Assembly: GCF_014356525.2 (NCBI RefSeq)
Contig: NC_052514.1
Location: 1,181,018 to 1,245,017 of the forward strand
Length of the DNA stretch: 64,000 bases
Direction of reading: 5' to 3'
Source: Nilaparvata lugens
Taxonomy: Eukaryota > Arthropoda > Insecta > Hemiptera > Delphacidae
Positions within the stretch are counted from its first letter, which is position 1; each line of letters opens with the position of its first letter. Below are positions 11,930 through 23,832 of the stretch, piece by piece. Position numbers and translations under genes: made by a program. The notes under the pieces were generated by a model, which ran no database searches, was not told the DNA's origin, and worked only from the letters and a program-made list of their open reading frames with translations.

Positions 11930-12324
11930 TCACCTCCAGCAACAACGACACCACGCGAATAGTCAGTGAAAAATTCATATAGTATACTCTTGTTCAGGTT
12001 ATCATTGCTCTTGTAAATGGTCTGGAAAAATCAGTTTGATAGTAGTTGTAAATAATACCGCACCTTGTTTTACTATAGTACTAACTGCAGTGCAACATAA
12101 CTCAACTGAATACAATATACATTCCATACAATATGTAATGAAGATGAGAGAACCCTATATATAAGACTGAAACTATAACCATCAGATTGGGTGGGTGTAA
12201 GGATAAAACAAAAGGTGACCAATCTACTATATAATTTAATGAATCTTCAATATATATTTACATTGGAACAAATCAAGATTAATTTTATTATAAAGGAAAC
12301 AATATTAAAATGAAATTAATGGGG
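11560..12324. other. AT-rich spacer with a TTA microsatellite
   Basis: Apart from the TTA run at 11856-11928 I see no gene or repeat boundary. The poly-leucine open frame here is only the translated microsatellite. Confidence 0.5.
11856..11928. repeat. (TTA)n microsatellite
   Basis: About 24 uninterrupted ATT/TTA units. Confidence 0.97.
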
Positions 12325-12850
12325 AAACTACTCGCTGCTGCTAAAGATACAATCTTTGTGGTTTAGGAAAATATAAAAAGAAAACTCAAAAAGGATATAA
12401 CACCTACCTTTTTGAAGATGGCTTCCCCCTTTGGCATTCATTGGTTGAAACGCGACATTAATTATTAATTAAAAAATCAAATAACTGATCTAATTAAATA
12501 TGGGTTCAGATCCCGTCTTATTCAATAATACAATTTTCTCTTTAAACTGCCCGAACTGCGACAGGAAAACTGTATTATAAAACAAGAGCAAAATCTATCC
12601 TTTTCACCAGAACAGCCGGACTTTACTCACAGTCCTAATAACGAACGAACTCTGCCCCAAAAGCTGAATTTTGGGCATTAATATAAACTCAGTCAATGCC
12701 AAACTTGAAAGACATTTCAAGTACATATTTCTATCTGTCGCACAAGCGGCACGTTTGTTATTAGAAACAGAGAGAAGCTAACGTTAATATTGACAACAAA
12801 TAAAATAAATAATCTTTCTGTCGATGACAAAGATTGTTCAAAGTCAAAAT
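12325..12850 (-). repeat. Dispersed repeat G, copy 1 (about 520 bp)
   Basis: It matches 56790-57335 in the opposite orientation along its length. Shared landmarks are TGTCGATGACAAAG, ACAGCCGGACTTTACTC, AACTGCCCGAACTGCG and GGTTGAAACGCGACATTAAT. There is no ORF. Size, lack of coding and the TATATATA in the other copy suggest a solo LTR, but I cannot show TG...CA ends or a target duplication. Confidence 0.75.
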
Positions 12851-12954
12851 ACTGTTCTAAAAACTCTAAAATCCTGATCAATATGAGATAAATATAATAT
12901 GATTCATAGGCCTATATATGTCACATATGACCAGGTGACAAATATAATAAAGAA

Positions 12955-13255
12955 ATGAGTCAGCGTACGGGATAGCAAATTATTTACAAATGACGCATCC
13001 TCTTGTCTGAGATACTGGACTGATTAACTTGAAATTTTGCTTACAGATTCTTGATTTACAGAGGATGGTTGAAAACCTATTTTAAATTCTTCAGAACAGC
13101 CGGACTTTACTCACAGTCCTAATAACGAACGAACTCTGCCCCAAAAGCTGAATTTTGGGCATTAATATAAACTCAGTCAATGCCAAGTAGGTCAAGTTTC
13201 AGTTTGTCAAGTTTTTAATTAGACCCTTGCAAAGCACGGGTTACCTGCTAGTTTT
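12955..13255 (-). repeat. Dispersed repeat F, interrupted by a 95-bp piece of repeat G
   Basis: The end CCCTTGCAAAGCACGGGTTA and the internal AACTTGAAATTTTGCTTACA match (inverted) copies at 53940-54200 and, in part, 39990-40255. Positions 13092-13186 are a perfect copy of 12608-12702 from repeat G and interrupt the F sequence. 13256-13592 is AT-rich apart from a G run at about 13326-13335. Confidence 0.7.
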
Positions 13256-13592
13256 TTCTATAAACTTCTGTGCAAGATGCCCTAATTCTTTTCAGGATTA
13301 AGCAAGCGCGGATCCAGGGCTATTGGGGGGGGGGAATGGTATATGGTCGTCCGGGGGACGAAAGTTTTCAGTTGAAGTTGAATTAATTTTATTTTCCACT
13401 ATCTACGCTACCTCAACTGAGTGGATTTCAGGAAAGAGAGCTGCTGAAATATTCGATAAATAATAATTATTAAGAAAAATCTAAAGTTAAATGCTGTAAA
13501 ATAAAACACTTAAATGCTGTGAAGTTAAGTGCTGAAACTTCTCCAATTGTTCATTAGATCTTATCAGAATACAGACTAGTTCATGCACTTAC

Positions 13593-13644
13593 TTCTAAAC
13601 TTGCCGGGTCTGCCACATACACCATTAGATGACGTCCCAGCCAT
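13593..13644 (-). CDS. Candidate first coding exon, product unknown
   Basis: On the minus strand an ATG at 13644 opens MAGTSSNGVCGRPGKFR and runs into an exact consensus donor (AGAA/GTAAGT) at 13593/13592. The exon holds 17 codons plus one base. The patch is richer in G+C than its surroundings. An acceptor-like TTATTCAG lies three bases before the ATG, so a 5' UTR intron is possible. I do not recognise the peptide and cannot place the next exon, which would lie to the left. It may be chance; the donor is the main evidence. Confidence 0.35.
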
Positions 13645-13859
13645 AATCTGAATAAATTACTGAATTCTTCTTGCAATCTTATTGCAATGCAAACAAAATC
13701 TGCAATGAAATTTAAAATTCAAATTTATTCTTAATGGCTCAGAAATCATACACAAAAGCAATACACAATATATTTAAAAAATAACTTAAAAGTACAAGAA
13801 ATAATGTTAGAATTTCTTAAAATAAATTTCTTACTTAGAATTTTGGTGTAACCAGCAAT

Positions 13860-14425
13860 GTTTAAATGTTTAATTGTTTACATGTTTAAATGTTTAAATG
13901 TTTAAATGTTTAAATGTTTAAATGTTTAAATGTTTAAATGTTTAAATGTTTAAATGTTTAAATGTTTAAATGTTTCAATGTTTAAATGTTTAAATGTTTA
14001 AATGTTTAAATGTTTAAATGTTTAAATGTTTAAATGTTTAAATGTTTAAATGTTTAAATGTTTAAATGTTTAAATGTTAAATGTTTAAATGTTTAAATGT
14101 TTAATGTTTAAATGTTTAAATGTTTAAATGTTAAATGTTTAAATGTTTAAATGTTTAAATGTTTAAATGTTTAAATGTTTAAATGTTTAAATGTTTAAAT
14201 GTTTAAATGTTTAAATGTTAAATGTTTAAATGTTTAAATGTTTAAATGTTTAAATGTTTAAATGTTTAAATGTTTAAATGTTTAATGTTTAAATGTTTAA
14301 ATGTTTAAATGTTTAAATGTTTAAATGTTTAAATGTTTAAATGTTAATGTTTAAATGTTTAATGTTTAAATGTTTAAATGTTTAAATGTTTAAATGTTTA
14401 AATGTTAATGTTTAAATGTTTAAAT
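13860..14425. repeat. Octamer array (TTTAAATG)n, left part
   Basis: About 70 near-perfect 8-bp units with occasional 6-7-bp slippage variants (ATGTTAA, ATGTTTAATG). The array continues at 21059 on the far side of an inserted LTR element. Family C copies at 39880-39905 and 55110-55135 carry only a few of these units, so this is an expansion inside a C element. Confidence 0.95.
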
Positions 14426-15235
14426 TGCCGTGCTACCAATTTTTCCTTAAACGGTTGGAATAGCATATAACACCTATCACACTAAGGAAAGTTGTCGGCT
14501 CCAATAAAATAGATACTTGATAAACTGTGAATGGATCTATTGCCTATGAATGAGAAATCCAGTTTTCAGAGCAAATTAACTTATAATCTTCAGATGAAAA
14601 TTTTGGCAAAAACACAGAAATATAAAACGAACAATAACTTATAAGCTTAATGATTTCAAGTAACTACGAACTAAAATACTTATCTAGTTTACAGTTGAAA
14701 CACAGTGGCTATTGGCTTTACTACACTAATAGCGAATTTTGCACAAAAATTTATATAAACTTCAATCTAAAACATTAATAAATTCATTTAAACAGACAAT
14801 AACTCAGAGCACAAAATTATACAAGCAACAGCCAGCCATGTTTTTCAGAAGAAGCTCCAACAGGAAAAAAAACACAAGTTGCCAGTCACGAAAGACAACG
14901 CCCTCTTCAATATCGATCTTTACAGACACGTCAACACAAAATTATAACTTATAAGTTTAGAATTCACATTCTACATCTGTTCTCAATAAAACTTTGTTTT
15001 GAAAATGTTATTTTAAATTTTTATACATATATTCTATTCAAATAAACTGTTTATCCAGTAATTTGTTAACCCTGCCTCGGTGACATTATGGAACAATGCA
15101 ACAAACATTTACGATAATAAATTCTCCATCAAAAGGTTTATCCGTCTATTGATAACTCTGACATTTACTATAAAGTTCCATAGATCTCGAATTGAAGATT
15201 CGATTTAAATGTGAGAAGAAAAATGTAATATTACA
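14426..15235 (-). repeat. 3' LTR of the 6.6-kb element (810 bp)
   Basis: It starts TGCCGTGCTACC and ends AATATTACA, and is nearly identical to 20248-21058. The 69-71-codon plus-strand frames in both LTRs are by-products. Confidence 0.92.
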
Positions 15236-15239
15236 AATA

Positions 15240-15249
15240 CCCCCCTCTT
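15240..15249 (-). other. Polypurine tract of the 6.6-kb element
   Basis: The minus strand reads AAGAGGGGGG, four bases from the LTR start. The position supports the minus-strand orientation. Confidence 0.6.
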
Positions 15250-15858
15250 GACATAAAAAAAATTTTACTGTTTGAAAAATTTAAAGAAAAAAATTTACAT
15301 TGACCCTAATGAGAATTGTTGAAATTTAAATTTGAGAACAGGAACAATTTTTTCTAGAAAAACATTACATGTCATCCAAAAATATTGAAAATTATTATAA
15401 AAATTCATCAATAGCGTTTGTTATATGTTTCCAAACAATATCTCGAAATATAGAATGTCAATATTACTTTTGATTTAGCTTTATAATTTAAAGAAAAATA
15501 TCTCAACAGAAAGTTTAATATGTAAAGAATAGTTTTTTGAAATTGCACATAAATTTAATAGATAGAAAAATTTAATTTTTATTGCATAAAAAAATTTAGT
15601 ATGTTGAATGAAAAATTTATTATTATTATTTATTTTTTAAATGAATTGATGAATTGTTACATTTAATTTTCACATAAAATTTCAATAAATCAAAAAATGT
15701 TCATTTCTTTCACTATTGACGCGGTTGATTTTATTGATGCACATTTTGTAAAACAGTCCGTTAAGGCACTCAGTATGATTTTCAGTTTAGTGTGACTCCA
15801 GTGTGATGACGTTAGTGTTGGGCTGATCTGGATGCACGTATTGTTGGGCTGATACTTG

Positions 15859-16012
15859 TAGTCGACTGCTGCATACCAAACTCGATACAGGTGACATCTC
15901 TGTTAGCATTTCTTCATGTTTGTAGTAGACGGCTGCATTCCAAACTTGATACCGGTGACATCTCAGTTAGCATTGCTTCATGTTTGTAGTAGACGGCTGC
16001 ATTCCAAATTCA
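15859..16012. repeat. Tandem repeat, about 73-bp unit, two copies
   Basis: The phrase GTAGTAGACGGCTGCATTCC and GGTGACATCTCNGTTAGCAT repeat with a 73-bp period inside the LTR element interior. Confidence 0.85.
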
Positions 16013-16349
16013 ATACAGATTCACATAAATTTTGTATCATATTTGTAATTATACAATGTACATTTCAGGCTTGAAATGACAATGTAATTTGTTTTTTTGG
16101 AAAAGAGATAGACGCTGCATACAGGATTAATTTAGGTGAGGATTAATTTAGGTAAAGTTTGGTTTTTTGATATTTTCAGCTTTCAAGGTTTAGAGTTCTG
16201 CATACAGGAATAATTTAGGAGAGGATTTTTTTTTTGAATCAATTCTTTCATGATACTGTGACTGTTCTTCTGAATTCAAAGTTGTGAATGTGAACATGGA
16301 TGGCAGTTACCTCCAGGTAATGCAGTAGTGTTGAAGTTTGAGATACCGA

Positions 16350-16925
16350 GTCAGCAATAAGCATTGGCATTGCTATTGGCGTATGCTTTGGTGTCGGCTG
16401 TGGCATCGGCGTTGATATTGGCATTGGCGCAGATTTTGGCATTGGCGAAGCTATTGGCATTGGCGCAGGCATCGGCGTTGATTTTGGTGTTGGCATCAGC
16501 ATTGGCGCAGGCATTGGCGTAGCTATTGGCATTGGTGCAGCATTGGCGCAGATTTTGGCATTGGCGCAGGCATTGACGTAGCTATTGGCATTGGCGCAGG
16601 CATCAGCATTGATTTTTGTTGTTGGTATCAGCATTGGCACAGATTTTTTGGCATTGGCATAGCTATTGGCATTGGCGCAGGCATCGGCATTGATTTTTGT
16701 TGTTGGTATCAGCATTGGCGCAGATTTTTTGGCATTGGCATAGCTATTGGCATTGGCGCAGGCATCGGCATTGATTTTTGTTGTTGGCATCAGCATTGGC
16801 GCAGATTTTGGCATCAGCATTGGCGCAGATTTTGGCATCAGCATTGGCGCAGATATTGGCATCAGCATTGGCGCAGATTTTGGCATCAGCATTGGCGCAG
16901 ATATTGGCTTCGGCGCAGGCATCGG
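16350..16925. repeat. Minisatellite of GGCATTGGCGCA-type units
   Basis: Units of 12-18 bp (GGCATTGGCGCAG, TTTTGGCATCAGC) are arranged partly in a higher-order unit of about 90 bp repeated three times (about 16600-16790). Minus-strand translation gives a 224-codon Ala/Met/Pro-rich frame (16248-16922), plus strand an ISIGADFG repeat. Open frames on both strands are what a stop-free repeat unit predicts, so I do not call a gene. Confidence 0.9.
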
Positions 16926-19197
16926 CGTAGATAAGTCACACTAGTTCGAAAATCACCCAAATGTTCTTAACACTCTTCATGGCGTTCACTTGTTACTGAT
17001 TTCGAGATTCACATGATAACTATTTCAATGTTAATGTCTGTGCTGTACCTGTTATCTTAAAATGCTTATAAACTAAGAAGAAAAACTTGATTAGGCTATC
17101 AATACAATCTAATACACATAAAAATTATTTTAAGTATCTATGAAATTGAAATTTTTTAACATCTTATTATACAGTCAGCAATACATAAATTGTGAAATAT
17201 GGACATATCAATGATAAATTTAAAAAAAAAATCATTCATTTTCATCTATTCACTGTTCAAATATCAAAATTTTAATCCATTCTTCAAAATAGAAATATAA
17301 TTTCATAACACCCTGTATCATTATCAAAATTGTAAAAAACAAACATCAGATTATCACAACTAAAATTTAATTTCAATACATATTTCAATAATTTCAGACA
17401 TTTGGTCTTCTATTCAATCATTTCATAATATATCGGCATTTCATTATTATTTAATATAACATTTCATTTATAGCATGTTCATTTCACATTTATGATTTAT
17501 CATTCAGGGTTTCGAAATTATTTAGTTTTAATTTTGTTCAAAAATTGTATAAAAAGCAAATTATTTAATATTGTTAATCATCGTTTGTTGGATACTATAG
17601 TTTATTTCGACTCTTCAATGTTCTAAACACAAACTACATTTCATGACAAAACTTTACTATCAAACATTAAACAAGAAACCATTCAAAACATCAATAATAT
17701 TTTGCTTCAAAGGCAAACAATATTCATAAGTAATCATCATTTTGCATCTATGGCAATCAACATAAGTAATCAACACAAAAAATATTATCTCATTACTGCC
17801 TCTCTAAGTCATAACCTCTGTTATTCCTTCTTTAGGCAATAATGGGTTTCCATCTCAAAAAACAATCACATACCAGCAAAATTCTAATCAACAAACCCCA
17901 CTAAAAATTCTACATACACTCCAGCATCCATTTCAAACGATAATCAATCATATCAAAATTTATAGAACAAACAGTTTTAAAATTTAAAAAAAAATATCAA
18001 TTACAAAACACTTTAGAAAAATTTTAGCCTTTAACTCATTTCAATTGATAATATAACACAACGTTTTAAATTAAACCAATTATTTTTAAAATAATTTAAA
18101 ATTTAAAGACTGTATAATAAGTATAAACATTTCAAGATTATGATACAAAGATGATCAAGATGAAATACTGGGTAAATAAGTTCCCTAAAAAATACAAACA
18201 AGAGAAAAAGAAAACTGGGTAAATAAATTCCCTAAAACAATACAAAGAAGAGAAAGATTAATTAGAGCCTATCCTACATGTCAGTACTGAACTTTCATGA
18301 GGAAGTATATTTAATAAAATATACTACTATGGAATTTTGTAAATTCCAAGTATGACTCTAATTTGTTATAATTGTGAGCTATCACTCCCACAAAAACAAC
18401 TGGTGAAGGAAAAAAATGTGTTGACTATTGTGACTGGGTGGAAAGTTCCTAGATGTCTGTAAGGCAATGTGATAGCAGACTCTAGTATCGGACCACAAAA
18501 ACAAAAGTATGCAAAAGGTTTTACAAACATTTGTTGTTGCAGTCATAAGGTTTTTATATCGCAAACAAGTAGGTCAGATAATCGAGTCCAGCCATATGTG
18601 GTTCACGCCCACACCTCTAAAAAAAATCACACCTACTTGTCTACCAAAAATCCAAAGTATTGGACAGCAAAGAAAAAAAAATGCAAAATGGGTTAAAAGC
18701 CCAGAAGAAAACTATAACCTAATTACATATGGCTTATGGCACGATATGCAATGAAAGATGAGAACATGGGACAAAATTGCTCTGAAAAACCTAATTACCT
18801 AATATGATACCTAAAAAAAAATAGACATGATTAAAATATGTAATACATGATGAAAAAATATACCGCAAGCAAACAATTATTTACACAACAATGGATAGAT
18901 TTTAGAAAAGTTAAGTTTTATCAACAATTAAAGATTAGGAAAATAAGCTACTATTTTAACTTCCAAAATTATTTCAGAAAAAATACAAATTTAAATGACT
19001 ATGGACAAGATTGGTTAAGATATGCATCATAGAAGAAATTTACTGAATATTACACAAAGACAGGAAAGAATCGAAAATTGAAAAGATTAAGGGCCAAGAA
19101 AATAGGCTACAGGAAAGAAAAAAGACACAATTATGGACTCTTACCATACACTGTGTAGCGATTATGCTATTCTGAATCCCGGCATAACACAGGATTC
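16926..19197. other. Non-coding interior of the 6.6-kb element
   Basis: AT-rich (especially 17080-18350). No RT or integrase motif in any frame. Short frames of 60-81 codons at 18382-18754 are unlike any protein I know. Confidence 0.7.
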
Positions 19198-20088
19198 CTA
19201 ATCATTGTGTGTTGGGGAATACCCTTTCATCATGTGATTCATTGTCATCATCTTGTAAGTAAGCAACTTGAAACAACCTTTGAATACTAATACATCAATG
19301 GAAACTTTGCGTTTTGTTTTCTTCAATAGCATGATTTTATTCATAGGTTCATTTGTTTCAACAAAGCCATTTTTCTTGCAAAAGTTAGTCATGTTCACTT
19401 GAGAATGCATAGCATACACCTTTTCAATTCTCAGTTGAAAGTTGAACTCATCAACTTGACTCAAAGCAACATTCATTTTGTTTACATTTTTCCTAACCTC
19501 TACAGAAACCTGTCTCATGTAAACATTCATTTTATTTACTGTTTTCCTAACTTTCGATGTAGTAATCTGATCCATAGAAACATTCGATTTGTTTACTGTT
19601 TTCCTAACCTTCAATGTAGCAATAGTACTTTCTTGATAGTTGACTTTCAATGAAGACAACTCCCTACCTACTTCTTTACTCAATTCTACACTTTCACTAT
19701 GGTTGACTTTTTCAACAACAGTAACTAGGCCTACATTGTCAGAAACTTGAATGAGTTGATCTTGTAACTTAACACTACTATCATCCTGCTTCAATTTGTT
19801 TTCATCTTCATGATTATCTTTCACTGATTCATTTGCATTTTTCAATAGAAGGTTTATACTAACCTGCTCTAGTCTAATGCTAGTACATTCTTGCTTCATC
19901 TCATCAAACCTAGCATCAAAATTAGCATTTAGCTCATCAAATCTAGCATTTTGTTTTTTAAACATTTGGTCTAACCTAGCATCTTGCTTATCAAACAGTT
20001 GTGTTAAGGCAGCTATTAACTCATCATCAATTTTAATATTTTTCATATTGTATGCCATTTTGCTAGTCTGCACAGATAATATATTCAT
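19198..20088 (-). CDS. Gag-like coiled-coil protein of the 6.6-kb LTR element
   Basis: This is the first ORF after the primer site, where gag sits in LTR elements. The frame opens at 20121, but the first ATG is at 20088, giving 296 residues. Residues about 22-67 are charged heptad-like sequence (DKQDARLDQMFKKQNARFDE), predicting a coiled coil. Residues about 160-212 hold three copies of an 18-residue basic repeat with core VRKTVNKMNV. No zinc knuckle (CX2CX4HX4C), protease or reverse transcriptase is present. Position and lack of similarity to host proteins make a structural gag role likely; self-assembly through the coiled coil and RNA binding through the basic repeats are guesses. The reading frame is intact and the LTRs are almost identical, so the ORF may still be expressed. 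Confidence 0.65.
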   Translation of the reverse strand: MNILSVQTSKMAYNMKNIKIDDELIAALTQLFDKQDARLDQMFKKQNARFDELNANFDARFDEMKQECTSIRLEQVSINLLLKNANESVKDNHEDENKLKQDDSSVKLQDQLIQVSDNVGLVTVVEKVNHSESVELSKEVGRELSSLKVNYQESTIATLKVRKTVNKSNVSMDQITTSKVRKTVNKMNVYMRQVSVEVRKNVNKMNVALSQVDEFNFQLRIEKVYAMHSQVNMTNFCKKNGFVETNEPMNKIMLLKKTKRKVSIDVLVFKGCFKLLTYKMMTMNHMMKGYSPTHND

Positions 20089-20227
20089 TAGGACTTGATC
20101 TCTCTTGAACCGACTTCCCACTCAGCAACAAACCATTCATAACCTATCAAGATATCTATCTACTAATAATTTCTATAACCAGGGATTTCATAGTGTACCA
20201 TTTGGGACATATTTATTTTGTAATTCT

Positions 20228-20245
20228 GTCCCACCAGGGGTACCA
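20228..20245 (-). other. Primer binding site of the 6.6-kb element
   Basis: Two bases inside the 5' LTR the minus strand reads TGGTACCCCTGGTGGGAC. TGG is the complement of the tRNA CCA end and spacing is normal. I could not name the tRNA. Confidence 0.6.
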
Positions 20246-20247
20246 TT

Positions 20248-21058
20248 TGCCGTGCTACCAATTTTTCCTTAAACGGTTGGAATAGCATATAACACCTATC
20301 ACACTAAGGAAAGTTGTCGGCTCCAATAAAATAGATACTTGATAAACCGTGAATGGATCTATTGCCTATGAATGAGAAATCCAGTTTTCAGAGCAAATTA
20401 ACTTATAATCTTCAGATGAAAATTTTGGCAAAAACACAGAAATATAAAACGAACAATAACTTATAAGCTTAATGATTTCAAGTAACTACGAACTAAAATA
20501 CTTATCTAGTTTACAGTTGAAACACAGTGGCTATTGGCTTTACTACACTAATAGCGAATTTTGCACAAAAATTTATATAAACTTCAATCTAAAACATTAA
20601 TAAATTCATTTAAACAGACAATAACTCAGAGCACAAAATTATACAAGCAACAGCCAGCCATGTTTTTCAGAAGAAGCTCCAACAGGAAAAAAAAACACAA
20701 GTTGCCAGTCACGAAAGACAACGCCCTCTTCAATATCGATCTTTACAGACACGTCAACACAAAATTATAACTTATAAGTTTAGAATTCACATTCTACATC
20801 TGTTCTCAATAAAACTTTGTTTTGAAAATGTTATTTTAAATTTTTATACATATATTCTATTCAAATAAACTGTTTATCCAGTAATTTGTTAACCCTGCCT
20901 CGGTGACATTATGGAACAATGCAACAAACATTTACGATAATAAATTCTCCATCAAAAGGTTTATCCGTCTATTGATAACTCTGACATTTACTATAAAGTT
21001 CCATAGATCTCGAATTGAAGATTCGATTTAAATGTGAGAAGAAAAATGTAATATTACA
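20248..21058 (-). repeat. 5' LTR of the 6.6-kb element (811 bp)
   Basis: This is the partner of 14426-15235. Visible differences are one C/T change and one extra A in an A run. Confidence 0.92.
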
Positions 21059-21294
21059 AAATGTTTAAATGTTTTAATGTTTAAATGTTTAAATGTTTTA
21101 ATGTTTAAATGTTTAAATGTTTAAATGTTTAAATGTTTTAATGTTTAAATGTTTAAATGTTTAAATGTTTAAATGTTTAAATGTTTTAATGTTTAAATGT
21201 TTTAATGTTTAAATGTTTAAATGTCTATATGTTGCGCATTTACGGCGAAACGCGGACAGGTATGTTCCTTTTTTAATTGCGCGTCGACGTATAA

Positions 21295-21531
21295 AGCTGC
21301 GTACACATATTCGTGCTTCCAACCCGCACCGAGCACGCTCCTCCCTCGTACCGCCCTCGTTCCACCATCGAACCACAGTCGCACCGCCCACGCACCCATC
21401 ATGAACTTTACGGAAGATGGTAGATCTTCTCGCGTTCCCCGGTCGAACCATTGTTGCTCGCCGGTCGATCATCAATCGCTCTGCTGGAGTGACGTTCGGT
21501 TGCGGAGCAGAGCGACAGTCTGTACGCACCT
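21295..21531 (-). mobile_element. MITE-D copy 1, GC-rich, TAA target duplication
   Basis: It begins AGGTGCGTACAGAC on the minus strand and ends with its inverted version. TAA flanks both sides (21292-21294, 21532-21534). Three-base TWA targets are a PIF/Harbinger trait (family knowledge), and there is no transposase. Overlapping long frames come from its GC richness. Other copies are at 38062 and 51522. Confidence 0.85.
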
Positions 21532-21556
21532 TAAGTTATACAAGGTTTATAAAAGG

Positions 21557-22317
<761 letters not shown>

Positions 22318-22676
22318 GGAGCCTCCTTCATACGTAAATATTAGAGCAAAAATAAGACTATAGTATTATTCATCATAAATCAGTTGACAAGTGATCACAC
22401 AGATGTGTGGAGAAGCCAGTCTATTGCTGTATTTCCATAAGGTCTATAATAGTTTCAATCAGGTACTTGTGGATGAGAATACTGCGTGAGGTCTTCTGTT
22501 TACAGAACTACTAGTTAGTTTGGGTTTTGTGTTAGCACAGCATACAGCGAGTAATTTGAGACCAGTACGCTCTAGAATAGACCTCTAGCTTCCTCTATTC
22601 TGTGATGATCTATTCTTTCTAACAATCATCAATATAACAAAACAGCCTCCGATCTATAATGTTGAGGTGGTATCTA

Positions 22677-23742
22677 TAGTGAGGTTCACGTTATAATGGC
22701 AGTGAAGAAAGATAGAACAACGTTATTGCCGATTCTTTGCCTTGCCACTGCCTTCTATAGAGGATAGCTGATATCTATCAATAATTATACTTCATTTGTC
22801 AAAAATATATAGCCTATTTTTCAATGAATTTTGATGATTGTGATGAAATATTTTGTTAATTAGTAATATTTATACATTGTTGAAAACTGATCTGGCGTTG
22901 CGGAGATGCACTATAGTTACTATAGGCTGAGTAATGATCTATTTGTTATAAGAAATATCGTGAAATTTGTGCCATTATCGGTGTCAAAAATAGTATATTA
23001 TGCTCTTTTCTACTCCCATATTGCTTATGGTATAGATTTGTGGGGAGGCACCGCTGATTTTCATTTCCAAAGGATTTTTAAACTGCAAAAGACAGCTGTA
23101 CAGTACGATACATGGCTGGTCTTAAGTATAATGAGTCTTGTAGAGAGGCATTTGTTTCTTTGAATGTTCTCACCTTACCTTCTGTTTACATATACAAGTT
23201 ATTAATGTTTACCCATAAACATATCTCGAAACTGGTCACCAATGCACAAGTACACGATCATAACACCAGAAGTAGAAACAATATAGCTTTAAGACAGCAT
23301 AGGTTGCAACTGTATGAGAAAGTACCTTTCTTATATTGGTTCTAAATTTTACAACAAATTGCCTGCAGAGCTGAAATCCAAGTCAATAAGCATTTTCAAG
23401 AGTAGTTTATACAGCTTCCTTGCTGAGAAGGCCTACTATACAGAGTTATAGATTTCTGTGATAGCTAGTAGATATTGGCACTTACAAGTTGTATATTAGC
23501 ACTTACAAATTATTGTATAAATACAAGTATAAGCGCATTGTATTAATTGTATCTCTATGACGATGTTCAATTGTTTATTGTATTACATATGATTAACTGT
23601 GTTGAATAAATTTATATCTTATCTTATCCTATCTTAAGATAGAAAAGGATAGCACTATCAGCTTTGTGTAGGCTAATTATAGACAAGGATAGCAACATCA
23701 ATGTTGAACAAATATACTGCCATTATAACGTGGACCTCACTA
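22677..23742. mobile_element. MITE-A copy 2, split by a LINE insertion
   Basis: The left end TAGTGAGGTTCACG at 22677 and the right end CGTGGACCTCACTA at 23742 are flanked by TA. The MITE body, as seen whole at 47494, is interrupted near TCTGGCGTTGCGGAG by 0.73 kb of LINE and resumes at GATAGAAAAGGATAGC. Confidence 0.85.
22903..23637 (+). mobile_element. 5'-truncated LINE (jockey/CR1-like RT C-terminus)
   Basis: The frames read YSHIAYGIDLWGG...FKLQKTAVQ, then SCREAFVSLNVLTLPSVYIYKLL, HDHNTRSRNN and KFYNKLPAELK, in order but over several shifted frames. This is the region after the catalytic core of jockey/CR1-like reverse transcriptases. It ends in a TATCTTA-rich tail. The flanking bases AGAT are compatible with a target duplication in MITE-A. 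Confidence 0.85.
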
Positions 23743-23832
23743 TAGTACTGAATAATACAAAGAGTGAACACAAATTCCTGATAGATTGATTGATATTGGA
23801 TTTGAATAATTCGATCACCAATTTTCATGATT

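Larger units (their letters stand above)
14426..21058 (-). mobile_element. LTR retrotransposon with gag-like ORF, 6.6 kb, minus strand
   Basis: LTRs at 14426-15235 and 20248-21058 have TG...CA ends and differ at only about two places. AAAT at 14422-14425 and 21059-21062 is the target duplication, lying in the octamer array. On the minus strand, order is LTR, two bases, TGG-type primer site, 296-residue gag-like ORF, long non-coding stretch with minisatellites, purine tract, LTR. No protease, reverse transcriptase or integrase is found, so it is non-autonomous although it keeps one ORF. It inserted very recently. Confidence 0.92.

Noticed and set aside
11713..11982. 89-codon frame with a poly-leucine run
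   Set aside because: Translated TTA microsatellite.
13860..14425. CRISPR-like array
   Set aside because: The 8-bp units have no spacers; it is a eukaryotic satellite.
16248..16922. 224-codon Ala/Met/Pro-rich protein
   Set aside because: It is the translated minisatellite; the opposite strand is also open because the repeat unit has no stops.
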